Assembly (NCBI RefSeq): GCF_000756775.1
Contig: NZ_CCSF01000001.1
Span: 1,240,001-1,304,000 of the forward strand
Direction: 5' to 3'
DNA length: 64,000 nt
Source of the DNA: Pseudomonas saudiphocaensis
GTDB taxonomy: Bacteria > Pseudomonadota > Gammaproteobacteria > Pseudomonadales > Pseudomonadaceae
The notes under the pieces were generated by a model. It was not told the origin of the DNA. It did no database searches and saw only the letters and a program-made list of their open reading frames with translations. Shown here one piece after another: positions 10,560 to 20,630 of the stretch (its first letter is position 1; every line of letters starts with the position of its first letter). Position numbers and translations under genes: made by a program.

Positions 10560-11294
10560 ATGCCCGAGTCGCTCAAGGCCCGCACACAGCGGCAAGCTCA
10601 TTGTAAGGATTGCAGCCTATCCGGCCTGTGTCTGCCGCTGTCGCTGAACATGCAGGACATGGATGCTCTCGACGAAATCGTCAAACGCGGTCGCCCGCTC
10701 AAAAAGGGTGAAATGCTGTTTCGACAAGGGGATACGTTCAGCTCCGTGTTCGCGATCCGCTCCGGTGCGCTGCGTACCTTCAGTGTCACCGACAACGGCG
10801 AGGAGCAGATCACCGGCTTTCACCTGCCTAGCGAAATGGTCGGGCTGTCCGGCATGGACACCGAGACCTACCCGGTCTCGGCTCAGGCGCTGGAAACTAC
10901 CTCGGTTTGTGAAATCCCCTTCGAACGCCTCGATGAGCTCAGCGTGCTGCTACCGCAACTGCGTCGCCAGCTGATGCGCATCATGAGCCGGGAGATTCGT
11001 GACGATCAGCAGATGATGCTGTTGCTCTCGAAGAAAACCGCCGACGAGCGCATTGCCACTTTCCTAGTCAATCTCTCGGCCCGTTTCAGTGCTCGAGGGT
11101 TTTCCGCGAATCACTTCCGTCTGCCCATGTCGCGTAACGAAATCGGCAACTACCTGGGGCTGGCAGTGGAAACCGTTTCCAGGGTTTTCACCCGCTGCCA
11201 GGCAAACGGCCTGTTGGAAGCCGAAGGCAAGGAAGTACGCATCCTTGATTCCATCCGCCTGTGCGCCCTGGCGGGCGGAAACATGGACGCCTGA
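10560..11294 (+). CDS. anr: Anaerobic/microaerobic transcription regulator of the CRP/FNR family
   Basis: 244 aa oxygen-sensing activator. Four cysteines for the O2-labile [4Fe-4S] cluster are present: C15, C18 and C24 (C-x2-C-x5-C) plus C117. A cyclic-nucleotide-like beta-barrel fills about residues 35-150, then a long dimer helix, then the helix-turn-helix [21 protein letters not shown], whose E..SR residues are those that read TTGAT half-sites. Expected targets in this window are hemN (box at 9006) and ccoNOQP (promoter outside). Start ATG follows an AGGA sequence. Confidence 0.95.
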   Translation: MPESLKARTQRQAHCKDCSLSGLCLPLSLNMQDMDALDEIVKRGRPLKKGEMLFRQGDTFSSVFAIRSGALRTFSVTDNGEEQITGFHLPSEMVGLSGMDTETYPVSAQALETTSVCEIPFERLDELSVLLPQLRRQLMRIMSREIRDDQQMMLLLSKKTADERIATFLVNLSARFSARGFSANHFRLPMSRNEIGNYLGLAVETVSRVFTRCQANGLLEAEGKEVRILDSIRLCALAGGNMDA

Positions 11295-11304
11295 AGGAAC
11301 CCCT

Positions 11305-11853
11305 ATGATCTTCGATGAATTCACCATCAAGACACTGATCCGCCCAGTTCCTGACTTCCCCACGCCAGGCGTGGTGTTTCGGGACATCACACCGCTGCTG
11401 CAATCGCCCAAAGCATTGCGCATGGTGGCCGACAGCCTGATCCAGCGTTACGTCGAAAGCGATTTCACCCATATCGGCGCCCTCGACGCCCGCGGCTTCA
11501 TCATTGGCTCGATCATCGCCTATGAGTTGAACAAGCCACTGATTCTGTTCCGCAAGAAAGGCAAATTGCCGGCCGATGTACTGGTCGAGTCCTACCAGAG
11601 CGAGTATGGCGAGGCCTTTCTCGAGGTCCATGCCGACAGCCTCTGCGAAGGGGATTCGGTATTGCTGCTCGATGATCTGATTGCGACCGGAGGCACCTTC
11701 ATCGCCGCCGCTCAACTGGTCCGGCGCATGGGCGCACAGATATACGAAGCCGCAGCCATTATTGACCTGCCCGAACTTGGCGGCTCGCAGAAGCTTCAGG
11801 ACATGGGCATCCCCACCTACACCCTGACTGCTTTCGAACTCAAGGAGCGCTGA
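11305..11853 (+). CDS. apt: Adenine phosphoribosyltransferase
   Basis: 182 aa. It converts adenine and PRPP to AMP in purine salvage; cytoplasmic. Signatures are [21 protein letters not shown] near the N-terminus, the DARGFIIG and FRKKGKLP segments, and the PRPP-binding loop [13 protein letters not shown]. The start ATG lies 11 bp after the anr stop and is preceded by GAAGGAACCCC, so apt is probably cotranscribed with anr. apt next to anr is the usual Pseudomonas order. Confidence 0.96.
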   Translation: MIFDEFTIKTLIRPVPDFPTPGVVFRDITPLLQSPKALRMVADSLIQRYVESDFTHIGALDARGFIIGSIIAYELNKPLILFRKKGKLPADVLVESYQSEYGEAFLEVHADSLCEGDSVLLLDDLIATGGTFIAAAQLVRRMGAQIYEAAAIIDLPELGGSQKLQDMGIPTYTLTAFELKER

Positions 11854-11879
11854 TAGCGCGCTCATTTGGCTGCTGATGT

Positions 11880-11903
11880 CCCGCCTGAATGGCGGGCTAC
11901 AAT
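11880..11903 (+). promoter_or_regulatory. Hairpin after apt and -10-like element before the SCO1-like gene
   Basis: CCCGCC / GGCGGG inverted repeat (11880-11885 and 11891-11896) ends apt, followed directly by TACAAT (11898-11903), a good -10 hexamer, though no clear -35 was found at the right distance. A transcript from it would begin near 11910, which favours the ATG at 11923 or 11932 for the next gene. Confidence 0.4.
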
Positions 11904-11922
11904 GGAGCCACCCCAGACGAAC

Positions 11923-12546
11923 ATGATCGCCATGCTTGATTCCCTGCTTTTGCGGTGCCTGTTGATCAGCGCGCTCGCTTTCACAGCCCCGGCGTTCGCG
12001 CTGGATCGCAACGCTCTGCTGGACGATGCCAATCTGCTGCTACTCCCTCGGGAACGCGCCGTGCCCAGCATAGAGCTGATCGACCAGGACGGTCAGGCCT
12101 TCGTGACCGATGCCCTGCGGGGGCGCTGGCACATTCTCTTCTTCGGTTTCACGGCCTGCCCTGACATCTGTCCGACCACACTCAGCGACATGCGCCGCGT
12201 GTTTGCCCAGTTGCCTGCGCAGCTGCGCGATCAGCTGCAACTGGTGATGGTCACCGCCGACCCGGCACGCGACACGCCCGAACAGCTAAAGACCTATCTC
12301 AGCTATTACCGTGCAGGCTTTACCGGCCTGACCGGCGAGATGGCGCAGCTGCAACGCCTGTCAAAGGCCCTCGGCCTGCCATTCGTGCCCGCCAGCCAGA
12401 CCGACGGCAGCTACAACGTCGCCCACAGCGGCAACCTGGCGCTGATCGGCCCCGATGGCACCCTTCGCGGGCACATACGCGCACCGTTCAAACTGGACGC
12501 CTTGCCGGACGCACTGAAGCAGATACTGACAGCCTCCTCGGACTGA
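11923..12546 (+). CDS. SCO1/SenC/PrrC family copper chaperone-like thioredoxin-fold protein
   Basis: About 207 aa from the ATG at 11923 (11902 and 11932 are in-frame alternatives). A hydrophobic signal sequence ends near TAPAFA. The mature domain carries the copper-binding CPDICP motif (CxxxC) in FGFTACPDICPTT and the distal His in YNVAHSGN. SCO proteins deliver copper or reduce cysteines in CuA-type oxidases, and some act in cbb3 maturation or redox sensing. Nearness to the cbb3 cluster is suggestive only. It converges on the IclR gene with a 2-bp gap. Confidence 0.88.
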   Translation: MIAMLDSLLLRCLLISALAFTAPAFALDRNALLDDANLLLLPRERAVPSIELIDQDGQAFVTDALRGRWHILFFGFTACPDICPTTLSDMRRVFAQLPAQLRDQLQLVMVTADPARDTPEQLKTYLSYYRAGFTGLTGEMAQLQRLSKALGLPFVPASQTDGSYNVAHSGNLALIGPDGTLRGHIRAPFKLDALPDALKQILTASSD

Positions 12547-12548
12547 GC

Positions 12549-13331
12549 TCAGGCTTCGCGTGAATTTCGCCCAATGGCGCGCTCGACGTTCTGCCTGCAT
12601 GACAAGAGGGCCTGCCTGATCGTTTCCTTGTGGGTGACGGCACGGCAGCTGGGCACGACCACCGAGATGCTATAGCGGCCCAGGTAGGTATCCAGCAGGA
12701 CCGAGAACGAACTCAACCCATCGATCAGCTCGCCATGATCCTCGGCCACAGCGCCGTCACGGATAAGCGCCAGTTGCTCCTGCAGGCCGGCGAAATCGAG
12801 TGTCTGCGGGGTAAGGCTCGGTAGTGGGTCAGGCAGCAACTGACGCAGCCCCTCCTCCGTCAGCGTCGCCAGATGCGCCTTGCCGCCAGCCGTGGCATAG
12901 GCCGGCGCCTTGATGCCGATGGGAAACACCACACGCAACTCGCGCTCGGCAATCGTGCGGTTAACCACATACACCTTGTCATTCACAAGCGCGCTCAGGC
13001 AGACCGACTCCTGCAGCTGCTCGGACAGGTCCAGCATGTGCGGCCTGAGCAGCGAAATGATGTCGGTCTGGGTCTGACTGATCAATTGACCGAGTGCCGG
13101 CCCCAGCCGGAAACCACCGCTTGGCCCCAAGGTTTCGACCAGATATTCGCTTTCCAGCGCATTGATGATGCGCTGCACCGTCGAGCGCGGTAGATCAACG
13201 ATCTGCGCAATAGCCGCCAGGCTCAGACCCTGCGGATTATTGCCCAGGGCGCGCATGACAGCCGCTGCACGAGCGATTACCTGAATACCGGCATGCTTGC
13301 CGGCTTCGCCCACCGGGTCTGTCTGAGTCAT
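12549..13331 (-). CDS. IclR-family transcriptional repressor, TtgV/SrpS type
   Basis: 260 aa starting at the ATG preceded by ACGGAG. An N-terminal winged helix-turn-helix ([21 protein letters not shown], about residues 36-58) is followed by a GAF-like effector domain. The overall sequence resembles TtgV and SrpS, the IclR-type repressors of solvent and antibiotic RND pumps in Pseudomonas putida, including [16 protein letters not shown] and the [16 protein letters not shown] region. It is divergent from an RND operon, the same arrangement as ttgV-ttgGHI. It is inferred to bind the shared 218-bp region and to release it on binding aromatic or hydrophobic compounds. Confidence 0.87.
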   Translation of the reverse strand: MTQTDPVGEAGKHAGIQVIARAAAVMRALGNNPQGLSLAAIAQIVDLPRSTVQRIINALESEYLVETLGPSGGFRLGPALGQLISQTQTDIISLLRPHMLDLSEQLQESVCLSALVNDKVYVVNRTIAERELRVVFPIGIKAPAYATAGGKAHLATLTEEGLRQLLPDPLPSLTPQTLDFAGLQEQLALIRDGAVAEDHGELIDGLSSFSVLLDTYLGRYSISVVVPSCRAVTHKETIRQALLSCRQNVERAIGRNSREA

Positions 13332-13549
13332 TTTTTTCTCCGTCAGCATCTCTGATCCATGTTCAAGGGCTGCATTGTCCTGCAGCACTGCTGCCGAGCG
13401 CCAGAACATCACGTCCGCAATGAGTGACCGGGAACAGCTCTGCATGAAACATTTTTTACCCTATTTCTCCTTGGATCCGCTGAACCGCACAATGGTACAC
13501 TTGACCGACATGCGATACACAGCTTTCGTGCGTCCCAAGGAGCCAACAA
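13332..13549. promoter_or_regulatory. Divergent control region between the IclR repressor and the RND pump
   Basis: 218-bp non-coding region. On the plus strand TTGACC at 13501-13506 could be a -35 element, but its -10 partner is poor. The pump's SD sequence AAGGAG is at 13538-13543. On the minus strand an ACGGAG motif serves the regulator. In the TtgV family the operator overlaps both promoters; the exact operator could not be delimited by eye. Confidence 0.5.
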
Positions 13550-14707
13550 TTGAACAAGCCAGAAAAATCACTGCGTGCCAGCAAGCAGCTAGCGCCCCTG
13601 ACCGCACTTTTGTTGCTGGTCGGCTGCTCAGAAGCTCAAAAAAAAGAAGAAGCGCCGCCCGTCCCTGAAGTTGGGGTTTATCAGATCCAGGCGCAGCCAC
13701 TGACGCTGACCACCGACCTGCCAGGCCGCACCAGAGCCTATCGGGTAGCTGAGGTTCGCCCGCAGGTTTCCGGAATTCTTCAGCAACGCCTGTTCACCGA
13801 AGGCACCGAGGCCAAAAAGGGCCAGCAGCTCTACCAGATCGACCCGCGCACCTATGAAGCCGTGCTGGCTCGCGCCGAGGCCAACCTGGTCACTGCTGAA
13901 AACCTCGCCAAACGCTATGAGCGGCTGCTCAAGACCAATGCGGTGAGCCGCCAGCAATACGATGACGCACTGGCTGCCTGGAAACAGGCTCAGGCGGAGG
14001 TACAAGTGGCCCGTATCGATGTGCAGTACACCAAAGTGCTGTCGCCCATCTCCGGGCGTATCGGTCGTTCGGCTGTCACCGAAGGCGCACTGGTGACCAA
14101 CGGGCAGGCTCAGCCTCTGGCCACCGTGACCCAGCTCGACCCGATCTATGTGGACGTCAACCAGCCGATCACCAAGCTTCTGAGTCTGCGTCGTGCGCTG
14201 GAATCCGGCCGTCTGCAGAACGCCGGTGAGGACAAGGCGCAAGTCAGCCTGACGCTGGACGATGGCAGCGTCTATCCGTTGCCCGGCACGCTGCAGTTCT
14301 CCGAGGTCAGCGTGGACCCGACCACCGGCTCGGTAACCCTGCGCGCCGAATTCCCCAACCCTGATCGCAAGCTGCTGCCCGGCATGTTCGTGCATGCATT
14401 GCTCAAGGAAGGCACCCAGGAAAACGCCATTCTCGTACCGCAGCAGGCGGTCAGCCGCGATGCCCGCGGCGTACCCAGCGTTTGGGTGGTCAAGCCGGAC
14501 GACAGCGTGGAACAGCGCGAAGTCGAGACCCTGCGCACGGTCGGAAACGCCTGGCTTATCGGCAAAGGCGTAAGCGATGGCGAACGCGTAATCACCGAAG
14601 GCACCCAGCGCGCCCGCAGTGGCATCAAGGTCAAGCCCGTGGAAGCCACGAACGTCAGATTGGTCTCCGAGTTCGCCCCGGCGACAACCACCGCCGCGGC
14701 CAATTGA
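13550..14707 (+). CDS. RND efflux pump periplasmic adaptor lipoprotein (MexA/TtgG-like)
   Basis: 385 aa from a TTG start with SD AAGGAG seven bases upstream. The N-terminal lipoprotein signal has lipobox LLVGC, so the protein is anchored to the inner membrane. It then shows the membrane-fusion layout: barrel-sandwich halves around a coiled-coil hairpin (roughly residues 95-165, rich in Ala, Gln and Lys), a beta-barrel, and the membrane-proximal domain. It bridges the RND transporter and the outer-membrane channel. First gene of the operon, 14 bp before the pump gene. The rare TTG start may limit expression. Confidence 0.94.
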   Translation: MNKPEKSLRASKQLAPLTALLLLVGCSEAQKKEEAPPVPEVGVYQIQAQPLTLTTDLPGRTRAYRVAEVRPQVSGILQQRLFTEGTEAKKGQQLYQIDPRTYEAVLARAEANLVTAENLAKRYERLLKTNAVSRQQYDDALAAWKQAQAEVQVARIDVQYTKVLSPISGRIGRSAVTEGALVTNGQAQPLATVTQLDPIYVDVNQPITKLLSLRRALESGRLQNAGEDKAQVSLTLDDGSVYPLPGTLQFSEVSVDPTTGSVTLRAEFPNPDRKLLPGMFVHALLKEGTQENAILVPQQAVSRDARGVPSVWVVKPDDSVEQREVETLRTVGNAWLIGKGVSDGERVITEGTQRARSGIKVKPVEATNVRLVSEFAPATTTAAAN

Positions 14708-14721
14708 GGAGCTGAAGGTTA

Positions 14722-17700
14722 ATGTCTCGTTTCTTTATCGACCGGCCGATATTCGCCTGGGTGCTGGCGATCGTCGCCATGCTCGCCGGCGCGTTATCGC
14801 TGGTAAAAATGCCCATCAGCCAGTACCCCAACATCGCCGCCCCGGCTGTTGCCATTGCCGTGTCCTACCCCGGCGCCTCCGCACAGACCGTGCAGGACAC
14901 GGTGGTGCAGGTCATCGAACAGCAGCTCAGCGGGCTCGACGGCTTCCGCTACATGTCGGCTGAAAGCCGCTCCGACGGCAGCATGACCATCATCGTGACC
15001 TTCGAGCAGGGCACCGACCCCGACATCGCCCAGGTCCAGGTGCAGAACAAACTGCAACTGGCTACCCCCCGGCTGCCCGAGGAAGTGCAGCGCCAAGGGC
15101 TGCGAGTAGTGAAGTATCAGAAGAACTTCTTCCTGATCATCGGCCTGGCGGACACCACCGGCAAGATGACCAACTTTGACCTCGGCAACCTGATCGCCTC
15201 CCAGCTGCAGGACCCCATCTCGCGCGTCGATGGCGTGGGTGACTACCTGCTGTTCGGCTCACCCTATGCCATGCGCATCTGGCTCGATCCGGCCAAGCTC
15301 AACAGCTACCAGCTGATGCCCGGCGACGTCGCCAACGCCATCCGCGAACAGAACGTGCAGGTCTCCTCCGGCCAGCTCGGCGGCTTGCCAACCCGCGCCG
15401 GCGTGCAGCTCAACGCCACCGTATTGGGCAAGACCCGTATGACCACGCCGGCTGAATTCGAAGAGATTCTGGTCAAGGTCAATGCCGATGGCTCACAGGT
15501 ACGCGTCAAGGACATTGCCAAGGTTGAGCTGGGCGCAGACAACTTCTCCATCTTCAGTAAGCGCAACGGTCAGCCATCAGCAGGCCTGGCGCTGCGCCTG
15601 GCATCCGGCGGCAACCTGCTGGAAACCGTGAAGGCAGTGAAGGCCGAGATGGAAAAGCAGAAAGCCTACCTGCCTGAAGGCGTCGAGGTGCTCTACCCCT
15701 ATGACACCACGCCGGTGGTGGAAGCCTCCATCAGCTCGGTCATTCACACCATCATCGAGGCTGTGGTGCTGGTGTTTCTGGTGATGTACCTGTTCCTGCA
15801 GAACTTCCGCGCTACCTTGATTCCAACTCTGGCGGTGCCGGTCGTACTTCTTGGCGCCTTTGCACTGCTGCCCTACTTCGGACTCAGCATCAACGTGCTG
15901 ACCATGTATGCGATGGTTCTGGCCATCGGCCTGCTGGTGGACGACGCCATCGTGGTGGTGGAAAACGTCGAGCGCCTGATGCACGAGGAAGGGCTGACGC
16001 CACTGGAAGCCACGCGCAAATCCATGGGGCAGATCCAGGGCGCGCTGGTCGGCATTGGCCTGGTGCTGTCAGCCGTATTCGTGCCCATGGCTTTCTTCGG
16101 CGGCTCGGCCGGCATCATCTACAAGCAGTTCGCGGTAACCATCGTGCTCTGCATGAGCCTCTCGGTTCTGGTAGCGATGATCTTCACCCCGGCGCTATGC
16201 GCCACCATCCTGAAGAAGCCCAAGGGCGGCGCCCACCAGGAGAAAAAAGGTTTCTTCGGTTGGTTCAACCGCATCTTTGACCGCGGTACCGCTCGCTTCG
16301 AGCGCGGCGTCGCCGGAATGATCAAGCGCCGTGGGCGCTATCTGCTGGCGTTTGTGCTGATCACCGCGGGTACCGGCTATCTGTTCACCCAGATTCCCAA
16401 GGCATTCCTGCCAAACGAGGACCAGGGGCTGATGATGGTGGAAGTACGCATGCCGGTGAACTCCTCCTCCGAACGCACCGAAGCAGTTCTTACCCAAGTG
16501 CAGGACTACCTGAGGAGCCAGGAAGGCGAGCTGATCGAGCACGTGCTGACGGTCAACGGCTTCAACTTTGCCGGTCGCGGACAGAACTCCGGCCTTGGCC
16601 TGGTCATGCTCAAGGGCTGGGAGCATCGCTCCGAGGACGGCCAGGACGTGTTTAGCATTGCCGAACGCGCCAACGCCCACTTCGCAACGATCAAAGATGC
16701 CTCGGTGATGGCGTTCGTGCCCCCGGCAATTCTGGAAATGGGTAACGCCATGGGCTTCAACCTCTTCCTGCAGGACAATGCGGGGCTGGGTCATGAAGCA
16801 CTGATGGAGGCGCGGGACGAGTTCCTGCAACTGGCCAACGAGCACCCGAAACTGCGTGCGGTACGCCCCAACGGCAAGGATGACGAGCCGCAATATCAGG
16901 TCATCATTGACGATGAGAAGGCTCGCGCGCTGCAGGTCAGCATCGCCTCGATCAACGAAACCATGAGCGCCGCCTGGGGCTCGATGTACGTCAACGACTT
17001 CATCGATCGCGGTCGGGTCAAGCGCGTCTATATTCAGGGTCAGGACGATTCGCGCATCTCGCCCGAAGACTTTGACCAGTGGTACGTGCGTAACGCCCTG
17101 GGCGAGATGGTGCCGTTCTCGGCCTTCGCCACCGGCGAGTGGACCTTCGGCTCGCCCAAGCTGGAGCGCTACGGCGGCATCTCCGCGGTGGAAATCCTCG
17201 GCGAGCCGGCGCCCGGCTACAGCACCGGCGACGCCATGGTCGCCATCGCAGCGATCATGCAGGAACTGCCACCGGGCATCGGTCTGAGCTATACCGGCCT
17301 GTCCTATGAGGAAATCCAGACCGGTGACCAGGCGCCCATGCTCTATGCGCTGACCGTGCTGATCGTGTTCCTCTGTCTGGCCGCTCTCTATGAGAGCTGG
17401 TCGGTGCCGGCCTCGGTGATGCTGGTAGTACCGCTGGGCATCCTCGGTGCGGTGCTCGCCACGCTGTTCCGCGACCTCACCGCCGACGTTTACTTCCAGA
17501 TCGGCCTGATGACCACGGTTGGCCTGTCGGCGAAGAACGCCATCCTTATCGTCGAGTTCGCCAAGGATCTGTACGAGAAGGAAGGCATGCCCCTGATCGA
17601 CGCCGCCGTACATGCGGCCAGGCTCCGGCTGCGGCCAATCGTCATGACGTCCCTGGCGTTCACCTTCGGCGTCATGCCGATGGCGCTGGCCAGTGGCGCC

Positions 17701-17862
17701 GGTGCTGGCAGCCAGCACTCGGTCGCAACCGGCGTAGTCGGCGGGATGATCACCGCCACCATGCTCGCCGTGTTCTTCGTGCCGCTGTTCTACGTGGTCG
17801 TGGTCAAGCTGTTTGAAGGACGCAAGAAGGCCCAGGCCGATGGTCAAGGAGAATCCGTATGA
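14722..17862 (+). CDS. RND multidrug/solvent efflux transporter (MexB/TtgB/TtgH-like)
   Basis: 1046 aa, the normal HAE1 length. It opens with [17 protein letters not shown]. Proton-relay residues D407 and D408 ([14 protein letters not shown]) and K938 ([12 protein letters not shown]) are present. Twelve helices and two large periplasmic loops are apparent. These inner-membrane trimers export antibiotics, detergents and, in the TtgGHI/SrpABC group, organic solvents. The IclR-type repressor next door points to that group, but substrates cannot be read from the sequence. The stop overlaps the next start by 4 bp (ATGA). Confidence 0.95.
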   Translation: MSRFFIDRPIFAWVLAIVAMLAGALSLVKMPISQYPNIAAPAVAIAVSYPGASAQTVQDTVVQVIEQQLSGLDGFRYMSAESRSDGSMTIIVTFEQGTDPDIAQVQVQNKLQLATPRLPEEVQRQGLRVVKYQKNFFLIIGLADTTGKMTNFDLGNLIASQLQDPISRVDGVGDYLLFGSPYAMRIWLDPAKLNSYQLMPGDVANAIREQNVQVSSGQLGGLPTRAGVQLNATVLGKTRMTTPAEFEEILVKVNADGSQVRVKDIAKVELGADNFSIFSKRNGQPSAGLALRLASGGNLLETVKAVKAEMEKQKAYLPEGVEVLYPYDTTPVVEASISSVIHTIIEAVVLVFLVMYLFLQNFRATLIPTLAVPVVLLGAFALLPYFGLSINVLTMYAMVLAIGLLVDDAIVVVENVERLMHEEGLTPLEATRKSMGQIQGALVGIGLVLSAVFVPMAFFGGSAGIIYKQFAVTIVLCMSLSVLVAMIFTPALCATILKKPKGGAHQEKKGFFGWFNRIFDRGTARFERGVAGMIKRRGRYLLAFVLITAGTGYLFTQIPKAFLPNEDQGLMMVEVRMPVNSSSERTEAVLTQVQDYLRSQEGELIEHVLTVNGFNFAGRGQNSGLGLVMLKGWEHRSEDGQDVFSIAERANAHFATIKDASVMAFVPPAILEMGNAMGFNLFLQDNAGLGHEALMEARDEFLQLANEHPKLRAVRPNGKDDEPQYQVIIDDEKARALQVSIASINETMSAAWGSMYVNDFIDRGRVKRVYIQGQDDSRISPEDFDQWYVRNALGEMVPFSAFATGEWTFGSPKLERYGGISAVEILGEPAPGYSTGDAMVAIAAIMQELPPGIGLSYTGLSYEEIQTGDQAPMLYALTVLIVFLCLAALYESWSVPASVMLVVPLGILGAVLATLFRDLTADVYFQIGLMTTVGLSAKNAILIVEFAKDLYEKEGMPLIDAAVHAARLRLRPIVMTSLAFTFGVMPMALASGAGAGSQHSVATGVVGGMITATMLAVFFVPLFYVVVVKLFEGRKKAQADGQGESV

Positions 17863-19289
17863 GACTCAAGCATCTGACCGTCGCGGTAACGCTGGCGCTG
17901 TCCGGCTGTAGCCTGATTCCCGACTACCAGCGCCCGGACATGCCGATACAGGCACAGTGGCCGGAAGGCGCTGCCTATGATCAAGGCGTGTCGGCGAGTA
18001 CCAACGCCACGGAACTGGGTTGGCGACAGTTCTTCGTCGACCCGACTCTGCAGCGTCTGATCAGCCTTTCACTGGAAAATAACCGCGACCTGCGCCAGGC
18101 GGCGCTTAACGTCGAGGCCTACCGAGCGCAGTACCGAATCAGCCGTTCTGATCTATTCCCCAGCATCGGCGTGGAGGGCAGCGGCCAGCGCCAGCGTCTG
18201 CCGGCGGATCTGTCAAACACCGGTGAAGCCGGAATCGCCAGCCAGTACGGCGTAACCCTTGGCGTCAGCGCCTACGAGCTGGACCTCTTCGGCCGCCTGC
18301 GCAGCCTGGAGGAAGGTGCACTGGCGCGCTATCTGGCCACCGAGGAAGCACAACGCAGCGTGCAGATCGGGTTGGTCAGTGACGTCGCCATGGCCTACCT
18401 GACCTGGCGCACCGATCAGGGCTTGCTGGAGCTGACCCGCGGCACGCTCTACAGCTACGGCAAGAGCCTGAGCCTGGTGCAGGCCGCCCACGATGTGGGC
18501 ACCGCATCGGCACTGGACGTGCGCCAGGCACGCAGCCTGGTGGAACAGGCGCGTGTGCAGTTCGCCCGCTATTCGCGCCTGGTCGCCCAGGATGCCAACC
18601 TGCTGCGCCTGTTGCTCGGTACCGAACTGCCTGCCGATCTGTCCGAAGGCTTTGGCTTCAACAGTGTGTTTGCCGAGCTGCCGGTAGGCATGCCGGCAGA
18701 TCTGCTGCTGCGCCGGCCGGACATCCGCGCCGCCGAATACCGGCTGCAGGCGGCCAATGCCAACATCGGTGCGGCACGTGCAGCGTTCTTCCCGAGCATT
18801 CGCCTGACGGCTGCGGCTGGCACTCTGAGCAGTGAGCTCGATGGGCTGTTCGAAGGTGGTTCGGGGACTTGGAGCTTTATGCCGCAGATCAACATCCCCA
18901 TCTTCACTGCCGGCCGACTCAAGGCCAACCTCGACTACGCCGAGGTGCAAAAGGACATCAACATCGCGCAGTACGAACAGTCCATTCAAACCGCATTCCG
19001 CGAAGTCGCCGATGGCCTGGCCGCACGCGGCACCTTCGAAGAGCAGCTGCAGGCTCAGGCCGACCTGACCAAGACCACCCAGGAATACCTGGAACTGGCG
19101 CAGCAACGCTACCAGGAAGGCGTGGACAACTACCTGGCCGTTCTCGATGCGCAACGCGAGCTGTTCTCTGCCCAGCAGCAGCTGCTAAGTGATCGGCTGC
19201 TGCAACTCCAGAGCGAGGTGCAGCTGTTCAAGGCGCTAGGCGGTGGCTGGTCGGAGAACGTCGCGCTGGGTAACGAAACGTCGCAATAA
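17859..19289 (+). CDS. Outer-membrane efflux channel lipoprotein (OprM/TtgI-like)
   Basis: 476 aa. Lipoprotein signal LALSGC gives Cys17 as the acylation site. Two repeated outer-membrane efflux (OEP) domains follow, with the characteristic [24 protein letters not shown] segment and SYELDLFGR-like [11 protein letters not shown] motif. It forms the trimeric outer-membrane duct for the pump encoded upstream, overlapping its gene by 4 bp. A 9-bp stem follows the stop. Confidence 0.95.
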   Translation: MRLKHLTVAVTLALSGCSLIPDYQRPDMPIQAQWPEGAAYDQGVSASTNATELGWRQFFVDPTLQRLISLSLENNRDLRQAALNVEAYRAQYRISRSDLFPSIGVEGSGQRQRLPADLSNTGEAGIASQYGVTLGVSAYELDLFGRLRSLEEGALARYLATEEAQRSVQIGLVSDVAMAYLTWRTDQGLLELTRGTLYSYGKSLSLVQAAHDVGTASALDVRQARSLVEQARVQFARYSRLVAQDANLLRLLLGTELPADLSEGFGFNSVFAELPVGMPADLLLRRPDIRAAEYRLQAANANIGAARAAFFPSIRLTAAAGTLSSELDGLFEGGSGTWSFMPQINIPIFTAGRLKANLDYAEVQKDINIAQYEQSIQTAFREVADGLAARGTFEEQLQAQADLTKTTQEYLELAQQRYQEGVDNYLAVLDAQRELFSAQQQLLSDRLLQLQSEVQLFKALGGGWSENVALGNETSQ

Positions 19290-19295
19290 AACGGC

Positions 19296-19317
19296 GGGCC
19301 GGCTTTTCAGCCGGCCC
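19296..19317 (+). terminator. Stem-loop after the RND operon
   Basis: GGGCCGGCT / AGCCGGCCC, a perfect 9-bp stem with a TTTC loop, 6 bases after the channel-gene stop. No T-tract follows. It probably ends or protects the efflux-operon transcript. Confidence 0.6.
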
Positions 19318-19358
19318 TGCAACAGCCGTTCAGATTGTTCTAGAAAAAGGAGAGAATC

Positions 19359-19874
19359 ATGAAAAATCGCTTTGCACTGCCATTGGCAATTGCCCTTCTG
19401 GCCGGCACCGCCTCTGCTACAGCCGCCGAGTTCTCCGGTGCGCTGGGCGTGACGGGCCAGGGCGACATGAACTACCGCGCCGGTTTGGCGTTCGACTGGG
19501 ACAAGACCTGGCTCAACAGCGACAACGGCCACCTGAGCGGCTATTGGGATGCCGCCTATACCTATTGGGAAGGTGACGACTATGCCGGTGCGCACTCATT
19601 GTCCTTCGCTCCGGTCTTCGTCTACGAGTTCAACGGCTTCAAATACACGCCCTTCGTTGAAGGGGGTGTCGGTGTGGCCTTCTTCTCCAAAACCGATGTC
19701 GGTGAGCAGCAGCTTGGCTCCTCGTTCAACTTCGAGAACCGCATCGGCGCCGGTCTGAAGCTGCCGCACGAACAGAAAGTCGGCATCCGCGCCATGCATT
19801 ACTCCAATGCCGGCATCAAGCAGCCTAATGACGGCATCGAGTCCTACTCACTGTTCTACAGCCGCCAGTTCTGA
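19359..19874 (+). CDS. PagL-like lipid A 3-O-deacylase / outer-membrane beta-barrel
   Basis: 171 aa. Signal peptide ends at TASATAAE. The rest alternates hydrophobic and polar residues as in an 8-stranded barrel and ends in Phe (FYSRQF), the outer-membrane signature. The PagL catalytic triad appears conserved: H147 and S149 in MHYSNAG and E161 twelve residues later, the same spacing as in Pseudomonas PagL. PagL removes the 3-O acyl chain from lipid A. The gene follows a strong SD (AAGGAGA), lies directly after the RND operon, and is bounded by hairpins, so it may be a separate unit. Confidence 0.82.
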   Translation: MKNRFALPLAIALLAGTASATAAEFSGALGVTGQGDMNYRAGLAFDWDKTWLNSDNGHLSGYWDAAYTYWEGDDYAGAHSLSFAPVFVYEFNGFKYTPFVEGGVGVAFFSKTDVGEQQLGSSFNFENRIGAGLKLPHEQKVGIRAMHYSNAGIKQPNDGIESYSLFYSRQF

Positions 19875-19882
19875 GTGTCGCC

Positions 19883-19916
19883 AGTTGTTGGCGATGCGCA
19901 AGGCTCGCCAACAACT
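19883..19916. terminator. Bidirectional hairpin between the PagL-like gene and the ABC operon
   Basis: AGTTGTTGGCGA / TCGCCAACAACT, a perfect 12-bp stem with a 10-base loop, between two convergent genes. No T-tract, but the stem is strong and well placed to end both transcripts. Confidence 0.65.
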
Positions 19917-19927
19917 CAAGGCCTGTT

Positions 19928-20620
19928 TCAGTGGCAATCCAGAGTGTCGGCCAGCACATAGGCCTCAAAGGCCACCTCGTTGATCCAGTAAGCGATCAAC
20001 TCCTCCAGCTTCCCCGTTTCATGCCACTGCGCCAGTAGCTCGTCGAGCTTTGCCTGTAACGCGGCATCCGACGTGCTGATGCGCAGCCTTTGCTCACCTT
20101 CCGGCAAGGCTTCAAGCAAGCTGTTGTACCGGCGCCACTCGGGCAACTCCGCCATTTCGGTCAGCAGGCGCTGGTCATCAACAACCGCGCGGCACTCGCC
20201 CAGTTTGAGGCCGATCAGGGCATGGGCGGTACTGGGATACTCGCGCGGTTGCGCGCCGAAGCGCTGCATCAGCGGTGCATAAGGACTGGCAGCTGCAAGA
20301 CAGACCGGCTGATTACGCAGATGCCGCCATTCAGAGACACCACCCTCGTTCGCCGTCAGTGCTGCCGGTATGGCCTGGTAGTAGAGCGCACCTACTTCTG
20401 CCGGCCCCAGGCGCAGGTCGGCGCTGCCAGGCTGCTGCGTAACGGCAACCGGCTGCTCCAGCGCCTCGGCCAAGGCCTCCAGCAATGCACGCTCGAAACT
20501 TGCCGTTTCAGTGCTCGACAGCAAGCGGTAGTCGGGCAGCGCCGCCTGGAGCGATTGAGCGGCTACCAGGCCCGGCCCCAACAGGGCCGGCAACAAGACC
20601 AGAAGCGACAATGCACGCAC
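19928..20620 (-). CDS. Small periplasmic solute-binding-like protein, fourth gene of an ABC operon
   Basis: 230 aa with a clear signal peptide (MRALSLLVLLPALL to about LVAAQS). The mature part looks like a shortened family-3 type extracellular binding protein: alternating alpha/beta segments, RLGPAEVGALYYQAIPAAL, and CRAVVDDQRLL resembling the hinge region in which such proteins recognise ligand. The match is weak, so function is tentative. It starts 10 bp after the permease stop on the same strand and would be the second binding protein of this importer. Its ligand is unknown. Confidence 0.6.
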   Translation of the reverse strand: MRALSLLVLLPALLGPGLVAAQSLQAALPDYRLLSSTETASFERALLEALAEALEQPVAVTQQPGSADLRLGPAEVGALYYQAIPAALTANEGGVSEWRHLRNQPVCLAAASPYAPLMQRFGAQPREYPSTAHALIGLKLGECRAVVDDQRLLTEMAELPEWRRYNSLLEALPEGEQRLRISTSDAALQAKLDELLAQWHETGKLEELIAYWINEVAFEAYVLADTLDCH

Positions 20621-20630
20621 GGCAGCGACC

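Noticed and set aside
11866-11922. TTG at 11866 as the start of the SCO1-like protein
   Set aside because: It would lie before the likely -10 box and add residues before a clear signal peptide.
16195-17847. 550-codon open frame antisense to the RND pump gene
   Set aside because: Low-complexity His/Gly/Asp-rich translation typical of antisense shadows; no SD or family features.
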